A DNA stretch of 64,000 bases from Xanthobacter autotrophicus (lineage in GTDB: Bacteria > Pseudomonadota > Alphaproteobacteria > Rhizobiales > Xanthobacteraceae), in the NCBI RefSeq assembly GCF_005871085.1, contig NZ_VAUP01000028.1, forward strand, positions 186,001-250,000, written 5' to 3'. The notes under the pieces were generated by a model that was given only the letters and a program-made list of their open reading frames with translations, ran no database searches and was not told the DNA's origin. This document shows, piece after piece, positions 63,819 through 64,000 of this stretch. Made by a program: the position numbers and the translations under genes. Position 1 is the stretch's first letter; each line of letters starts with the position of its first letter.

Positions 63819-64000
63819 TCAGGCCTGCTCGTCCAGCGCTGCGTCGAGCGCCTGGACGAGCCGGGGGTCGTCGGGCGTCACCCGCGGCGAGAACCGGGCG
63901 ATGACGCGCCCATCGCGCCCCACCACGAATTTCTCGAAGTTCCACGAGACATCGGAAGGAGACGCGCTCCGGCCGGAGGGGCGCCGGCCTTCCTCGTCGG
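63819..64000 (-). CDS. Glutathione peroxidase-type protein, C-terminal end
   Basis: Only the last 60 codons lie in the window; the start is beyond the right edge. The reverse strand reads SDVSWNFEKFVVGRDGRVIARFSP and then TPDDPRLVQALDAALDEQ. This is the C-terminal signature of the glutathione peroxidase family with the catalytic Trp and the WNFEKF motif. It would reduce peroxides using thioredoxin or glutathione. The N-terminal catalytic Cys cannot be checked here. Confidence 0.88.
   Translation of the reverse strand, partial: DEEGRRPSGRSASPSDVSWNFEKFVVGRDGRVIARFSPRVTPDDPRLVQALDAALDEQA

Overview
The window looks like chromosomal DNA of a high-GC alphaproteobacterium in the order Hyphomicrobiales (Rhizobiales). 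Indicators are the CtrA and ChpT cell-cycle proteins, EipA (DUF1134), DUF2155, DUF2865, class II DAHP synthase, the bacterial NDUFA12 and NDUFS6 homologues, paired Ku proteins with LigD, and promoters that fit the EcfG general-stress consensus. The NAD-dependent formate dehydrogenase operon and overall gene mix suggest Xanthobacteraceae (Xanthobacter or Azorhizobium type), but that family assignment is inference. I see no prophage, insertion sequence, CRISPR array, plasmid gene or rRNA. One tRNA is present.

Layout. 0-6 kb: serine acetyltransferase (cut by the left edge), two alpha/beta hydrolases, an unknown membrane protein, a cold-shock protein, an array of hairpins and an L,D-transpeptidase. 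6-9.5 kb: exported proteins, a KGG-motif stress protein and a YciE-type protein behind an EcfG-type promoter, tRNA-Val and phosphoglycolate phosphatase. 9.6-20.4 kb: rpiA, a DUF2059 protein, a large glycosyltransferase, glutathione reductase, a SHOCT protein, a Bcr/CflA-type exporter, DAHP synthase and a GNAT. 20.4-26.7 kb: a flavin monooxygenase, a small zinc-binding protein, an ABC exporter, a PcaD-like hydrolase and a CDF metal exporter. 26.7-34.2 kb: the complete fdsGBA-fdhD-fdsD formate dehydrogenase operon with a LysR gene upstream. 34.4-39.4 kb: small exported proteins, DUF2865, a membrane-anchored coiled-coil protein, EipA and CysQ. 39.6-42 kb: chpT and ctrA converge on one shared terminator; the ctrA upstream region carries six GANTC sites in 96 bp, and a FliJ-like gene diverges from it. 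42-45 kb: an ECF sigma factor and an RskA-type anti-sigma factor with a very long Pro/Ala-rich linker. 45-50.3 kb: ureohydrolase, a Ca/H antiporter-like protein, NDUFA12, DUF2155, Aat and an aminotransferase. 50.6-55.8 kb: an M48 protease, a DsbA-like protein, aroQ, accB and accC, with a triple 60-bp repeat between accB and accC. 55.8-62.8 kb: a DNA-repair island with ku1, two small stress-type proteins, an aldehyde dehydrogenase, ligD and ku2. 62.8-64 kb: an ornithine cyclodeaminase-like protein and a glutathione peroxidase cut by the right edge.

How parts fit together. ChpT passes phosphate to CtrA, so 39.6-41.1 kb encodes the last two steps of the cell-cycle phosphorelay. The Fds operon gives NADH from formate and includes its FdhD sulfurtransferase and FdsD. 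LigD and the Ku proteins make an end-joining system. One ku gene lies in a run that starts from an EcfG-type promoter, which would tie end joining to the general stress response. The most interesting signals are this promoter, the GANTC cluster at ctrA, the disordered linker of the anti-sigma factor, and the intergenic hairpin and repeat arrays.
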